A stretch of 64,000 nt of DNA. Source: JBBROS01 sp965260995. GTDB taxonomy: Bacteria > Pseudomonadota > Alphaproteobacteria > Acetobacterales > Acetobacteraceae. Within the stretch, counting starts at the first letter, position 1, and every line of letters starts with the position of its first letter. The translations under genes were made by a program, and so were the position numbers. The stretch covers positions 1,550,001 through 1,614,000 of the forward strand of contig CBDHCD010000003.1 in assembly GCA_965260995.1 (NCBI GenBank). Reading direction: 5' to 3'. Positions 42,268 to 52,072 of this stretch are shown one piece after another. Under the pieces are notes generated by a model. The model was given only the letters and a program-made list of their open reading frames with translations. It did no database searches and was not told the origin of the DNA.

Positions 42268-42936
42268 TTGAGCACGCACATCCGGCAATCATGCCTCGTA
42301 CAGGCCGCGACCGACCACCTGCGGGCTTGCCACCCGGTGTTCGGCCCGCTGATCGCGCGCATCGGGCCGCCGGGCGATGGCGTCGAGCGGCGGGAGCCAT
42401 ATGAGGCCCTGGTTCGCGCGATCGCGCACCAGCAACTGCACGGCAACGCGGCGCGGGCGATCCTGGCGCGGTTCTCGGCGCTGTTCCCGGCGTCGTTTCC
42501 TGGATCTGGATTCCCCGCGCCCGAGCTGGTGGCGGGAGTCGATGACGCCGCGCTGCGGGCGTGCGGGTTCTCAGCCAGCAAGATCGCCGCCATCCGCGAT
42601 ATCTGCGCCCGCCGGCTCGAAGGCGTGGTGCCCAGCGCCGCGGAGGCGGAGGCGCTCGACGACGAGGCGCTGATCGCCCGGCTGTGCGTGATCCGCGGCG
42701 TCGGGCGGTGGACGGTGCAGATGGTGCTGATCTCGGCGCTGGGGCGGCCGGACGTGCTGCCGGTCGATGATTTCGGCGTGCGGGAAGGCTGGCGGCTGCT
42801 GAACCGACTGGACGCGCAGCCGCGGCCGAAGGAGTTGGCGGCGATCGGCGCGGCCTGGGCGCCCTACCGCTCGACGGCGGCTTGGTACCTGTGGCGGGCG
42901 GCGGACGAGGGCAAGAAGATCAAGCAGTCGACGTGA
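42268..42936 (+). CDS. alkA: DNA-3-methyladenine glycosylase II (AlkA-like, HhH-GPD)
   Basis: 222 residues, start TTG 42268 by the reading frame; no close ribosome site, so a few codons may change. AIAHQQLHGNAARAIL, FSASKIAAIRDI, then the HhH hairpin VIRGVGRWTVQMVL and the catalytic Asp in LPVDDFGVREGWRLL are the HhH-GPD signature. It excises alkylated purines. Isolated, not with ada; adaptive-response control is unproven. Its TGA starts a 60-bp array leading to the convergent dnaJ-like gene. Confidence 0.9.
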   Translation: MSTHIRQSCLVQAATDHLRACHPVFGPLIARIGPPGDGVERREPYEALVRAIAHQQLHGNAARAILARFSALFPASFPGSGFPAPELVAGVDDAALRACGFSASKIAAIRDICARRLEGVVPSAAEAEALDDEALIARLCVIRGVGRWTVQMVLISALGRPDVLPVDDFGVREGWRLLNRLDAQPRPKELAAIGAAWAPYRSTAAWYLWRAADEGKKIKQST

Positions 42937-42996
42937 GCGCCCCGGCCAGCGCCCCGGCCAGCGCCCCGGCCAGCGCCCCGGCCAGCGCCCCGGTCA
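42937..42996. repeat. 12-bp tandem array filling the gap between two convergent stop codons
   Basis: Exactly five units of GCGCCCCGGCCA start right after the alkA-like TGA (42934-42936). The fifth has C to T at 42994, which makes the TGA (minus strand) of the dnaJ-like gene at 42994-42996. Nothing else lies between the genes. Confidence 0.96.
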
Positions 42997-43433
42997 GCGC
43001 CGCCCCAGCAGCACGTCGCGCGCCTGGTTGACCCGGGCGGCCAGGTAGTCGCTGCCGCCGCCGTCGGGATGGGCGCCGCGCATGATGCGGACCCAGGCGG
43101 CGCGGACGTCGCTGTCCGACGCGCCGTCCTGCAGGCCCAGCACGTCCAGCGCCTCGCGCCGGTCCATCTTGCCCATCCGCGGCCCGGCGCCGACGCCCGG
43201 CCCGCCGGCGCGGGCCTGCCGCCAGAAGTTCAGCAGCAGCGGGCCGGCGAGGACGAGGCCGCTGACCGCGACCGGGCCGCGGCCGGTGAGGAACAGCAGC
43301 GCCGCCAGGCTCAGCCCGGCCAATGCGGCGACCCAGGCCAGCAGCGCCTTGATCGTGGACACGCTGGCGCGCGAGAACGCGCCGGCGGCCCAGAACAGGG
43401 CCGCGAGCGCGGCCAGCCCGAGTGCCAGCGCGA

Positions 43434-43437
<4 letters not shown>
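42994..43437 (-). CDS. membrane-anchored J-domain protein
   Basis: 147 residues from ATG 43437. Two N-terminal membrane segments (MIALALGLAALAALFWAAGAF, VSTIKALLAWVAALAGLSLAALLFL) and a third (GLVLAGPLLLNFW) lead to a C-terminal J-domain: REALDVLGLQDGASDSDVRAAWVRIMRGAHPDGGGSDYLAARVNQARDVLL with the HPD motif. It resembles Tim14/DjlA-like tail J-proteins that recruit DnaK at membranes. The start overlaps the maeB stop (ATGA), so it is coupled to it, though functional linkage is unclear. Confidence 0.9.
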
Positions 43438-45755
<2,318 letters not shown>

Positions 45756-45839
45756 CCCCACGTCCTCCAACTGCCGCACGATTGGCCAGGCGCGGGCGGA
45801 CGGCAAGCAGGTCGGGCGCGACGGGATCAGGAAAGAGAA

Positions 45840-45922
45840 TGCGGTCGAGAAGACTCGAACTTCCACGGGGTTGCCCCCACAAGCACCTCAAGCTTGCGCG
45901 TCTACCATTCCGCCACGACCGC
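45840..45922 (-). tRNA. tRNA-Leu (anticodon GAG)
   Basis: Read on the minus strand: acceptor GCGGTCG / CGACCGC with discriminator A at 45840; D-arm TGGCGGAATGGTAGACGC; anticodon stem CAAGC-TTGAGGT-GCTTG; long variable arm with GGGG/CCCC stem; T-arm with GTTCGAGTC. CCA is not encoded. It lies between maeB and lipB. Confidence 0.97.
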
Positions 45923-45976
45923 ATCGTGCCCGCGCGCCCGGTTGTGCCCGAGCCGCGAGAAGGGGGCGTATAGCCG

Positions 45977-46717
45977 ATGGACGGGCCGGGTTCAATCGGG
46001 CTTGCGCAAGGATTCGCCGGGCCGGCGCGAGGGTTCGCACCCGTCCCGCCCGCCGAGCCGCTGGCCTGGCGGGTGCAGGCGGGGTTGCAGGACTACGGCG
46101 CGGCGCTGGCGGCGATGCAGGCGCGGGCGGAGGCGATCCGGGCCGGTGCTGCCTCCGAGCTGGTATGGCTGGTCGAGCACCCGCCGCTCTACACCGCCGG
46201 CACGTCGGCGCGCGACGAGGACCTGGCCGAGCCGGGGCGGCTGCCGGTGCACCGGGCCGGGCGCGGCGGGCAGTGGACGTATCACGGGCCGGGGCAGCGG
46301 GTCGGCTACGTCATGCTGGACCTGACCCGGCCGCACGGGGGCGTGCCGCCGCGCGATGTGCGCCGCTTCGTGGACGGGCTGGAGGAATGGATGATCGTGG
46401 CGCTCGACCGCTTCGGCGTGCGCGGCGAGCGGCGCGCGGGCCGGGTCGGCATCTGGGTGGCGGACCGGGCGGTGGGGACGGAGAGCAAGGTCGCGGCGAT
46501 CGGCGTGCGGGTGACGCGCTGGGTGAGCTGGCACGGGGTGGCGCTGAACGTCGCGCCTGACCTGGCCCATTTCGGCGGCATCGTACCCTGCGGCATCCAG
46601 GGGCACGGGGTGACGAGCCTGGCGGCGCTCGGCGTCTCCGCGACGATGGCCGAGGTCGACGCGGCGTTGCGGACGGGGTGGGTTTCGGTGTTCGGGGCGG
46701 AGACGGGCGCGGCCTGA
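45977..46717 (+). CDS. lipB: lipoyl(octanoyl) transferase
   Basis: 246 residues. ELVWLVEHPPLYTAGTSARDEDLAEPGRLPVHRAGRGGQWTYHGPGQRVGYVMLDL is the classic HPPLYTxG and RGGxxTYHGPGQ signature, with catalytic Lys in ESKVAAIGVRV and Cys in GIVPCGIQGHGVTSL. It transfers octanoyl from ACP to the E2/H lipoyl domains, upstream of LipA. Length is within the usual range of 210-250; about 20 extra N-terminal residues suggest an alternative start. Terminated by the strong hairpin at 46720. Confidence 0.94.
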   Translation: MDGPGSIGLAQGFAGPARGFAPVPPAEPLAWRVQAGLQDYGAALAAMQARAEAIRAGAASELVWLVEHPPLYTAGTSARDEDLAEPGRLPVHRAGRGGQWTYHGPGQRVGYVMLDLTRPHGGVPPRDVRRFVDGLEEWMIVALDRFGVRGERRAGRVGIWVADRAVGTESKVAAIGVRVTRWVSWHGVALNVAPDLAHFGGIVPCGIQGHGVTSLAALGVSATMAEVDAALRTGWVSVFGAETGAA

Positions 46718-46719
46718 TC

Positions 46720-46754
46720 CTGGGGCGGCCCCGCCACCGGCGGGGCCGCCCCAG
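46720..46754. terminator. perfect 16-bp hairpin between convergent genes
   Basis: CTGGGGCGGCCCCGCC (46720-46735), 3-nt loop ACC, GGCGGGGCCGCCCCAG (46739-46754). It begins 3 bp after the lipB stop and ends about 10 bp before the stop of the Ser/Pro-rich gene. No U tract on either side, but the position fits bidirectional termination. Confidence 0.7.
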
Positions 46755-46763
46755 GGAGCGGCG

Positions 46764-47630
46764 TTACGAGAACACGTTGAGGACCCCTCCGCGCGGCTTC
46801 GACTTCGGCTTCGGCGGCGGACTGGCGGACTGGCCGCTGTCGGCCTGGCTGGACTGGCTCGATCCGGCCGACGCCGTGGAGGACTCGCCGCTGCCCGATG
46901 ATGTCGAGGCCGCCGGGGCCGAGGAGGACGCGCTGCTGGCGGGTTGGCTGGGGCCGCTGGACGCGGTCCCGCTCGAGGCCGGGGCGGCGGACGCCGGCGG
47001 CGCGGACGATCCGCTGCCCGGCTGGCTCGCGTTCGCCGGCTGAGGCGGCGCACCGGAGCCTGACGGCGGCGCGCTGGACGCGGGCGGCCCAGGGTCGGCG
47101 GCGGCGGCGGGCGCTGGCTGGCTCGGAGGCGGGTTCGAGACATCGCCGCGGCTCGGTTCCGGCGACGGGGGGGCGGCGGCTCCGGCGCTCGCCGGGCGCG
47201 GCGATGGCTCGTCCGGAGAGGCGTCCGAGGGTTCGGCCTGCGCCGAAGCGGGCGGGCGGCTCGGGGCCTGCTGCGCCTCGCCCGGCTCCGAGGCCGCGCG
47301 GACCGGCGTCTTGGCGGCATCATCGGCGGGTTTCGGCGCGGCGGTTTCGGACGCGGACCCGGCCGCGAACAACGCCCGGATGCGCGCCTGCAAGGCCCGG
47401 CCGACCGCCCCCCCAGCCGACGCGCCGAAGCTGTCCGCCTGCTTGGCCGCCAAGTCGGCGATGCGCTGCACTTCGGGGCGCAAGGTGATCTGGTCCGGGC
47501 GGAAGGTGGCGATGGGAGTGCTGAACGACGCCTGCGCCGCCTGCGCCGCCTGCGCCGACCCTGGCGAGACCGGACGGGCGAAGGCGTATGCCGCCACCGC
47601 CGGCCCGTTGGAACTGATGAGACTGATCAT
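46764..47630 (-). CDS. Ser/Pro/Ala-rich low-complexity protein, 288 residues
   Basis: MISLISSNGPAVAAYAFARPVSPGSAQAAQAAQASFSTPIATFRPDQITLRPEVQRIADLAAKQADSF: an ordered N-terminus of about 95 residues with a possible short helix, then about 180 residues of Ser, Pro, Ala and Gly (SSGSGESSTASAGSSQSS), ending KPKSKPRGGVLNVFS. There is no signal peptide or membrane segment. Strong disorder suggests a linker-like or secreted/flagellar-hook-associated partner, but this is a guess. Coding bias is weak, so it is less certain than most. It converges with lipB. Confidence 0.5.
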   Translation of the reverse strand: MISLISSNGPAVAAYAFARPVSPGSAQAAQAAQASFSTPIATFRPDQITLRPEVQRIADLAAKQADSFGASAGGAVGRALQARIRALFAAGSASETAAPKPADDAAKTPVRAASEPGEAQQAPSRPPASAQAEPSDASPDEPSPRPASAGAAAPPSPEPSRGDVSNPPPSQPAPAAAADPGPPASSAPPSGSGAPPQPANASQPGSGSSAPPASAAPASSGTASSGPSQPASSASSSAPAASTSSGSGESSTASAGSSQSSQADSGQSASPPPKPKSKPRGGVLNVFS

Positions 47631-47751
47631 TTCTGAAACTCCGTGTCAAAACGAGAAGACGATTCTCATTTTGTCGGACGAAGGTGAACAGGTGGTTAGC
47701 GGCCACGGCTGATCGCGCCGGCCGCCGCCGTGTCGAGGAAGGTGGCGTTCC

Positions 47752-47811
47752 AAAGCAGTTCCAATTTGGTCGGACGCATTCGAGCGTCCGACAAAACTGA
47801 AACCGCTCTAG
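47752..47811. repeat. palindromic repeat family A, copy 3, at the IS insertion point
   Basis: AAAGCAGTT...TTTGGTCGGACGC, loop ATTCGA, GCGTCCGACAAAACTG...AACCGCTCTAG. The left arm is more decayed than in copies 1 and 2. Its terminal CTAG (47808-47811) is the IS target. A fragment CATTTTGTCGGACGA at 47668-47682 may be a decayed fourth copy. Confidence 0.85.
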
Positions 47812-47826
47812 GCGGTAGTGACGATT

Positions 47827-48321
47827 TCACCGAAGCAGGACGACTATGGCGGCGAGTTGGACGAAGCCTCTGTAGTTGGGCAGGAGCTTGTCGTAGCGGG
47901 TGGCCACGCGCCTGAACTGCTTCAGCTTGTTGAAGAACCGCTCGGCGAGGTTGCGCTCCCGGTAGAGCGCCTTGTCATGGTCGCGTGGCGTTTTGCGGTT
48001 GGACCGGGGCGGGATGACAGCCTCGGCTCCCATGTCGCCTATGGCATCCCGCAGGTGGTCAGCGTCGTATCCCTTGTCGGCGATCACGGCACCGGGCTTG
48101 AGGCCGTCCAGCAGTTCGTGGCCGCGCGTGACGTCATGGCGCTGCCCCGGCCCGAACAGCAGGCGCACCGGGTTGCCCAGCGCGTCGGTGGCGGCGTGTA
48201 CCTTGGTGCTCAGGCCGCCGCGAGAGCGGCCCAGCCCCTGGGCATCAGGCCCCCCTTGGACCGGCGGGCCCCGGCCGCGTGCTGGTGGGCGCGCACGACC
48301 GTGCTGTCGATCATCAGCCAT
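47827..48321 (-). CDS. IS5-family transposase, second frame (OrfB)
   Basis: The DDE catalytic half of the transposase: RGGLSTKVHAATDALGNPVRLLFGPGQRHDVTRGHELLDGL, AVIADKGYDADHLRDAI, and the C-terminal RNLAERFFNKLKQFRRVATRYDKL with the family's R-E-R-type segment (YRERNLAERFFN). It is probably made only by a frameshift from OrfA: a GGGGGG run at 48250-48255 (minus strand) lies in the overlap. The ORF start codon shown is not needed. Encoded protein completes the DDE domain; the IS looks intact. Confidence 0.88.
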   Translation of the reverse strand: MADDRQHGRARPPARGRGPPVQGGPDAQGLGRSRGGLSTKVHAATDALGNPVRLLFGPGQRHDVTRGHELLDGLKPGAVIADKGYDADHLRDAIGDMGAEAVIPPRSNRKTPRDHDKALYRERNLAERFFNKLKQFRRVATRYDKLLPNYRGFVQLAAIVVLLR

Positions 48322-48602
48322 TCCAGGTCGCTGTCCGCCGCAAGCACGGCCAGGAAGCCGCCCAAGACGTCGCGCTCGACCCAGCGATAGAAGCGGCGCT
48401 TCACGGCCTGGTAATCACCATACCGCTCGGGCAGGTCGCGCCAGCGCGCGCCAGAGCGCGCCATCCACAGCAGCGCATCCACGAACCGGCGGTTGTCGCA
48501 ACGCGGCCCACGCTGGCCCTCGCGCCCGCCCGGAACCAGGTCCCGCAAGCGCTCCCACTGGTCGTCGCGCAACGCATCCACCTCAACGCCCGCCATCGCC
48601 AA
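48210..48602 (-). CDS. IS5-family transposase, first frame (OrfA)
   Basis: 130 residues: MAMAGVEVDALRDDQWERLRDLVPGGREGQRGPRCDNRRFVDALLWMARSGARWRDLPERYGDYQAVKRRFYRWVERDVL, the DUF4096-type N-terminal DNA-binding part, then LEWLMIDSTVVRAHQHAAG, which holds the first catalytic Asp (IDSTVVRAHQ). It ends in the other frame after the G-run, so full transposase requires a frameshift into OrfB (47827). Start 56 bp inside the right inverted repeat end. Confidence 0.88.
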   Translation of the reverse strand: MAMAGVEVDALRDDQWERLRDLVPGGREGQRGPRCDNRRFVDALLWMARSGARWRDLPERYGDYQAVKRRFYRWVERDVLGGFLAVLAADSDLEWLMIDSTVVRAHQHAAGARRSKGGLMPRGWAALAAA

Positions 48603-48674
48603 ACCTCGAAATCAGCCTTGAACCACACCCAGCGCCGAACCGGAACCCAGCCGAGCTGAAATCGTCACTACGGC

Positions 48675-48953
48675 CTAGTCCTCCGCGGCGCGCGCGGTGA
48701 AGCCCTCAGCCCCCTCCGGCTCGACCAAGTCCTCGTGGATCAGCGTCACCGAAGCGCCGGCCGGGCCCAGGCGGCAGGCGCGCAGAAGCTCCTCGACCGC
48801 GGCGACGTCGCCCTCAGCCAACGCCTCGACGCTGCCGTCGCCGTGGTTGCGCACCCAGCCGGCCACGCCGAGCGGGGTCGCGGTGCGGACCATCCAGAGG
48901 CGGTACCCCACCCCTTGCACCCGGCCGTGGATGCGCAGGCGCTTGGCGATCAT
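48675..48953 (-). CDS. acyP: acylphosphatase
   Basis: 92 residues, the usual length. IHGRVQGVGYRLWM contains the phosphate-binding loop and catalytic Arg, and GWVRNHGDGSVEALAEG the catalytic Asn. It hydrolyses acyl phosphates. Its TAG stop is the CTAG (48675-48678) at the right border of the IS, so the insertion landed on the stop codon without changing the protein. It starts 25 bp downstream of the ATP12 stop and is likely in the ATP12 operon. Confidence 0.93.
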   Translation of the reverse strand: MIAKRLRIHGRVQGVGYRLWMVRTATPLGVAGWVRNHGDGSVEALAEGDVAAVEELLRACRLGPAGASVTLIHEDLVEPEGAEGFTARAAED

Positions 48954-48963
48954 GCCGAACGGA

Positions 48964-48993
48964 TCAAGGCTGGGCGCGTCAAGGTTGGGCGCT
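48964..48993. repeat. 15-bp tandem duplication containing a stop codon
   Basis: TCAAGGCTGGGCGCG and TCAAGGTTGGGCGCT, 13 of 15 identical. The first TCA of the second unit (48979-48981) is the stop of the ATP12 gene; the first unit repeats an in-phase TGA after it. Confidence 0.85.
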
Positions 48994-49698
48994 CAGGCGC
49001 ATGAAGCGCTCGGCGAGCGCGATGTCGGCGGCGACGGCGTCGCGGCGTCGCCGGGCTTCCGCGTCCTCGCCCCAGGCTTCCACCTCGAACAACTCGTCGA
49101 GGCAGGACAGCCCGTGGGCCTGCGTCGCGTCCAACGCGCCGCCCGCCAGCGCGAGGCCGAGCGCGGCGCTGCCGAGGGCGGGGACGGCGATGCCGAGGGC
49201 GGCCAGGGCGAACGGGGTCTGCCCCGCCATCGCCGCCCGCACCAGGGCGAGGGCCGCCGGGTCCTGCGCGCGGTGGATGATACCTTCGGTCGGTTCGAGC
49301 CGCGCGCCGTGCGCCTGTTCGAGCCAATCGAGCCAGGGTTGCCACAGCCGCGCCTGGCGGACCACCAGCGCCTCCGGGCGCTCGGCCCGGTAGCACAGCA
49401 GGTCGGTCTCGGCATAGCGGGCGAGCTCGGCGGCGACCGGCCCCGGGTCGGGCGCGACGCGGTCCTGCGCGGTGCCGGCCAGGCGGGTGAGCGGCACGGC
49501 GTCGAACGTGAGCTGGCCGCCGTTCGCGCCGCCGGCCGCCTGCCACTCGGCAGCGATCGCGTCGGCCAGCGCCCGGCCAGGGATGACCAGCGGCGCGCCA
49601 CCTGGGATGCGCATCGGCTTGGCATCGAGCAGGATGGCGAAACCGCCCGACTGCTCGGCGATGCTGGCGCGGTCCCAGAAACGGCGCATGGCGCTCAT
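48979..49698 (-). CDS. ATP12-family F1-ATPase assembly chaperone
   Basis: 239 residues from MSAMRRFWDRASIAEQSGGFAILLDAKPMRIPGG (ATG 49698); a start 23 codons upstream would overlap asmA. Family features: PLVIPGRALADAIAAEWQAAGG, PLTRLAGTAQDRV, AELARYAETDLLCYRAERPEALVVRQARLWQPWLDWLE, and the C-terminal SCLDELFEVEAWGEDAEA. ATP12 helps assemble the alpha subunit of F1-ATPase in mitochondria and alphaproteobacteria, which supports the taxonomic call. It follows asmA by 37 bp. Confidence 0.92.
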   Translation of the reverse strand: MSAMRRFWDRASIAEQSGGFAILLDAKPMRIPGGAPLVIPGRALADAIAAEWQAAGGANGGQLTFDAVPLTRLAGTAQDRVAPDPGPVAAELARYAETDLLCYRAERPEALVVRQARLWQPWLDWLEQAHGARLEPTEGIIHRAQDPAALALVRAAMAGQTPFALAALGIAVPALGSAALGLALAGGALDATQAHGLSCLDELFEVEAWGEDAEARRRRDAVAADIALAERFMRLSAQP

Positions 49699-49735
49699 CG
49701 CGACGCGGCCCAGCCTGTCGCGGCGCAGTTCCCAG

Positions 49736-52072
49736 TCACCGCGGCGTGGCCTGGGCGAGGCCGGCACGGACGGCGGCGAGCGCCGGGCCGCAGGGGTCGC
49801 CAGCGGGCGGGCCGATCGCGATGCCGAAGCGGCCAGGGTTTATGCCGAGGCGGCCCAGGTCCACGCCGAGGCGACCGGGGTCGATCCCGAGCTGCGCCGG
49901 CGCGCCACCACCCCGCTCCAAGGCCGCTGACGGCGAGCGGAGCGGGCCGGTGAGCCGCACCGGCCCGCCGACGCCGACGCCGCCGATGGTGATTGTCGGG
50001 CGCAGGTGCAGATTCAACGTCTCGTCGACCAGGTTGACCGTCCCCTCTCCTTGCAGCCGCAGCCGCGTCGTGTCCAGGACGAGGCTGCGCACCAAGAGTT
50101 GCCCGGCCTCGGCGTCGGCGGTGAGCGCCAGGCAGCGCACCTGGCTGCGCCCGCCGGCCTCAATCGGCAGGTTGGCCGCCCTGAGCGCGTCGCCGACCGC
50201 GCCGATCAGCGCCTGGTTCTCGACCGTGCCTTGCGCCAGGGCGGCCCCGGCGTGGCCCTGCACGGTCGCCGCCATCGCGCGGGTGGTGGCGCCCGCGCCT
50301 CGCAGCTGCACGTCGAGGTCGAGCGTGCCGGTGATCGCCCCCGGCGCGCCCGCGGCGGCGGCGATCGGCGTGGCGTCGAGTCCGGGCGCGCGCAACGTCA
50401 GCGCGGCCGTGGGCGGCACCGCGGCGGCGTCGGCGGCGAGCGTGCCCTGGACGAGGCCGCCCGGCGTCCGCGCCTGCGCCGGGTCGACGCGGAGCTTGCC
50501 ATCCTGCAACAGCACGCGGGTCTCGACGGCGCGGTAGGACGCGCCGTACAGGGTGGCGTCCGCGACGGCGGCGCGCACGTCGGCATCCACTTGGCGCAGG
50601 GCGGCGAACGGCAGCGGGTGGTCGGGAAGCAGCGGGCCGGGCGCGGCGGCCGGTCCCGGCGGCGGCGAAGCGGGCCGGGGTGGAGCCGGCGCGGCGGCGG
50701 GCGGCAAGGCGGCCCCCAGCGCGTCGAGGTCGAGCCGCTGCGACACCAGGGACCCGCGGACGAACGGGCGCGGCACCGAGCCGAAGGCGAGGTCGCCGGC
50801 CAGGTCGCCTTGCGGCGCGGCGAGGCGCAGGCCCCGCGCCAGCACCCCGGCCCCGCCCGGCCCCGTTTGCAGCCGCGCGTCCAGCGACGCCGGCCCGATG
50901 CCCGGCAGCGAAACCCCGGCCAGCGCGCCGGTGCGCCGCAGGTCGGGCGCCCGCGCCGACACGCTCACGTCGAAGCCGCGCGCGCCCCATCCCGTGACGG
51001 TGCCCTGGCCGGACAGCTTGCCGCCGTCGGCGAGCACCAGCGCCTGCACCGCCGCCGGGTCCGGGCCGGTCAGCGCGGCGGGGCTGGCGGCGTTGGCGGC
51101 GGCGGACACGGCCAGGTCGCGCAGCCTGCCTTCGGCCACGAGCGTCACCGGCTGGTCCGGCGCGGGCGAGGACAGGTCGAGCCGGGTGAGCGACAGGCCG
51201 GGCCACAGCGCGCCGAGGTCGGACGCGCCGGCGGTCAGGCGCGCCGACGCCAGCCCGGCCGGGCCGAGGCGGGCCGACAGCCGCACGTCCCGCACCGGCG
51301 GCACCGGGCGGTTCAGCACGGGAGCCAGCACGGGGCTGAGCGCCGCCGCGTCGGGCATCAGCACCTCCACGCCAACCTCGTCGCCCTCGCTGGCGGCGGT
51401 GAGCGCGAGGCCGCCGCCGACGGCGGACAGCTTGAAGCGGAACGGCGTCTGACTGAGCGGGCCTGTTTGGCCGTCGAGCGCGACGGGGACGCCGAACAGC
51501 AGCGTGCCGTGGACCGGCCCACCGGCGGGCGACAGGTCCAGGGACGGGATCTGCACGGGGGCTACGCCGCGCCATTCGACCTGGCCGCCCGTGATTGTCA
51601 CCTTCGCGATCTCGACCGCCGCCGTGGGGTGCCGCGGGGTGGCGGGCGTCGCCGCAGGGGGGGCGGTCGCCGCGGGCGGCATCCAGTTGCCGCGCCCGGC
51701 GGCGTCGCGCTCCAGCCGCACGTCGGGCCGGTCCAGCCGGATTGAGCGGACCCGCACCTGCCCCGAGGCCAGCGGCAGCAGCGCCACCCGCGCGGTGATG
51801 CCGGCCGCGGTGGCGAAAGCGGGGCGCGAGAAGCCGGGCGGGTTGAGCAGCGCCACGTCCCGCGCCTCGATCTCGGGCGTGAGCGACCAAGACAGGCGGA
51901 TCGGCCCGTCGATGCGCAGCGGGTGGCCAGTGGCGCGCGCCACCGCGTCGGCGAGGCGGCCGCGGACCAGACCTGTGTTGAGCAGCGCCTGGCCGCCCAG
52001 CACCGCGGCCAGCGCCGCGGCGAGCGGCAGCAGCACGACCAGCGCGAGCACGGCGACGAGGGCGCGCTTCAT
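49736..52072 (-). CDS. AsmA-family outer-membrane biogenesis protein
   Basis: 778 residues. MKRALVAVLALVVLLPLAAALAAVLGG is an uncleaved anchor, then RLADAVARATGHPLRIDGPIRLSWSLTPEIEARDVALLNPPGF is the AsmA N-terminal domain; the C-terminal NLHLRPTITIGGVGVGGPVRLTGPLRSPS is the second conserved block. It is expected to be a repeating-beta-groove protein tied to lipid transport to the outer membrane. A Pro-rich linker (PAPPRPASPPPGP) lies in the middle. Near the end a 21-bp array gives LGIDPGR-type repeats. Overlaps the rluC-like stop (ATGA). Confidence 0.9.
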   Translation of the reverse strand: MKRALVAVLALVVLLPLAAALAAVLGGQALLNTGLVRGRLADAVARATGHPLRIDGPIRLSWSLTPEIEARDVALLNPPGFSRPAFATAAGITARVALLPLASGQVRVRSIRLDRPDVRLERDAAGRGNWMPPAATAPPAATPATPRHPTAAVEIAKVTITGGQVEWRGVAPVQIPSLDLSPAGGPVHGTLLFGVPVALDGQTGPLSQTPFRFKLSAVGGGLALTAASEGDEVGVEVLMPDAAALSPVLAPVLNRPVPPVRDVRLSARLGPAGLASARLTAGASDLGALWPGLSLTRLDLSSPAPDQPVTLVAEGRLRDLAVSAAANAASPAALTGPDPAAVQALVLADGGKLSGQGTVTGWGARGFDVSVSARAPDLRRTGALAGVSLPGIGPASLDARLQTGPGGAGVLARGLRLAAPQGDLAGDLAFGSVPRPFVRGSLVSQRLDLDALGAALPPAAAPAPPRPASPPPGPAAAPGPLLPDHPLPFAALRQVDADVRAAVADATLYGASYRAVETRVLLQDGKLRVDPAQARTPGGLVQGTLAADAAAVPPTAALTLRAPGLDATPIAAAAGAPGAITGTLDLDVQLRGAGATTRAMAATVQGHAGAALAQGTVENQALIGAVGDALRAANLPIEAGGRSQVRCLALTADAEAGQLLVRSLVLDTTRLRLQGEGTVNLVDETLNLHLRPTITIGGVGVGGPVRLTGPLRSPSAALERGGGAPAQLGIDPGRLGVDLGRLGINPGRFGIAIGPPAGDPCGPALAAVRAGLAQATPR
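49821..49891. repeat. 21-bp in-frame tandem array in the asmA 3' end
   Basis: Units start at 49821, 49842, 49863 and (partial) 49884; the plus-strand pattern is ATGCCGAGGCGGCCCAGG. They encode 7-residue repeats of LGIDPGR type near the C-terminus. Confidence 0.9.

Larger units (their letters stand above)
47812..48674 (-). mobile_element. complete IS5-family insertion sequence, about 863 bp
   Basis: Terminal inverted repeats of 17 bp with one mismatch: left GCGGTAGTGACGATTTC, right (reverse complement) GCCGTAGTGACGATTTC. CTAG flanks both sides (47808-47811 and 48675-48678), consistent with a CTAG target or TA duplication as in the IS427-type group. Two overlapping minus-strand frames form the transposase. 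It lies between palindrome copy 3 and acyP. Confidence 0.93.

Noticed and set aside
46764..47630. PEP-CTERM or autotransporter-like secreted protein
   Set aside because: The Ser/Pro-rich protein has no signal peptide, no PEP motif and no C-terminal hydrophobic segment.
47827..48602. Broken transposase pseudogene
   Set aside because: The two frames overlap around a G6 run as in IS5-type elements that use frameshifting, and both inverted repeats are intact.
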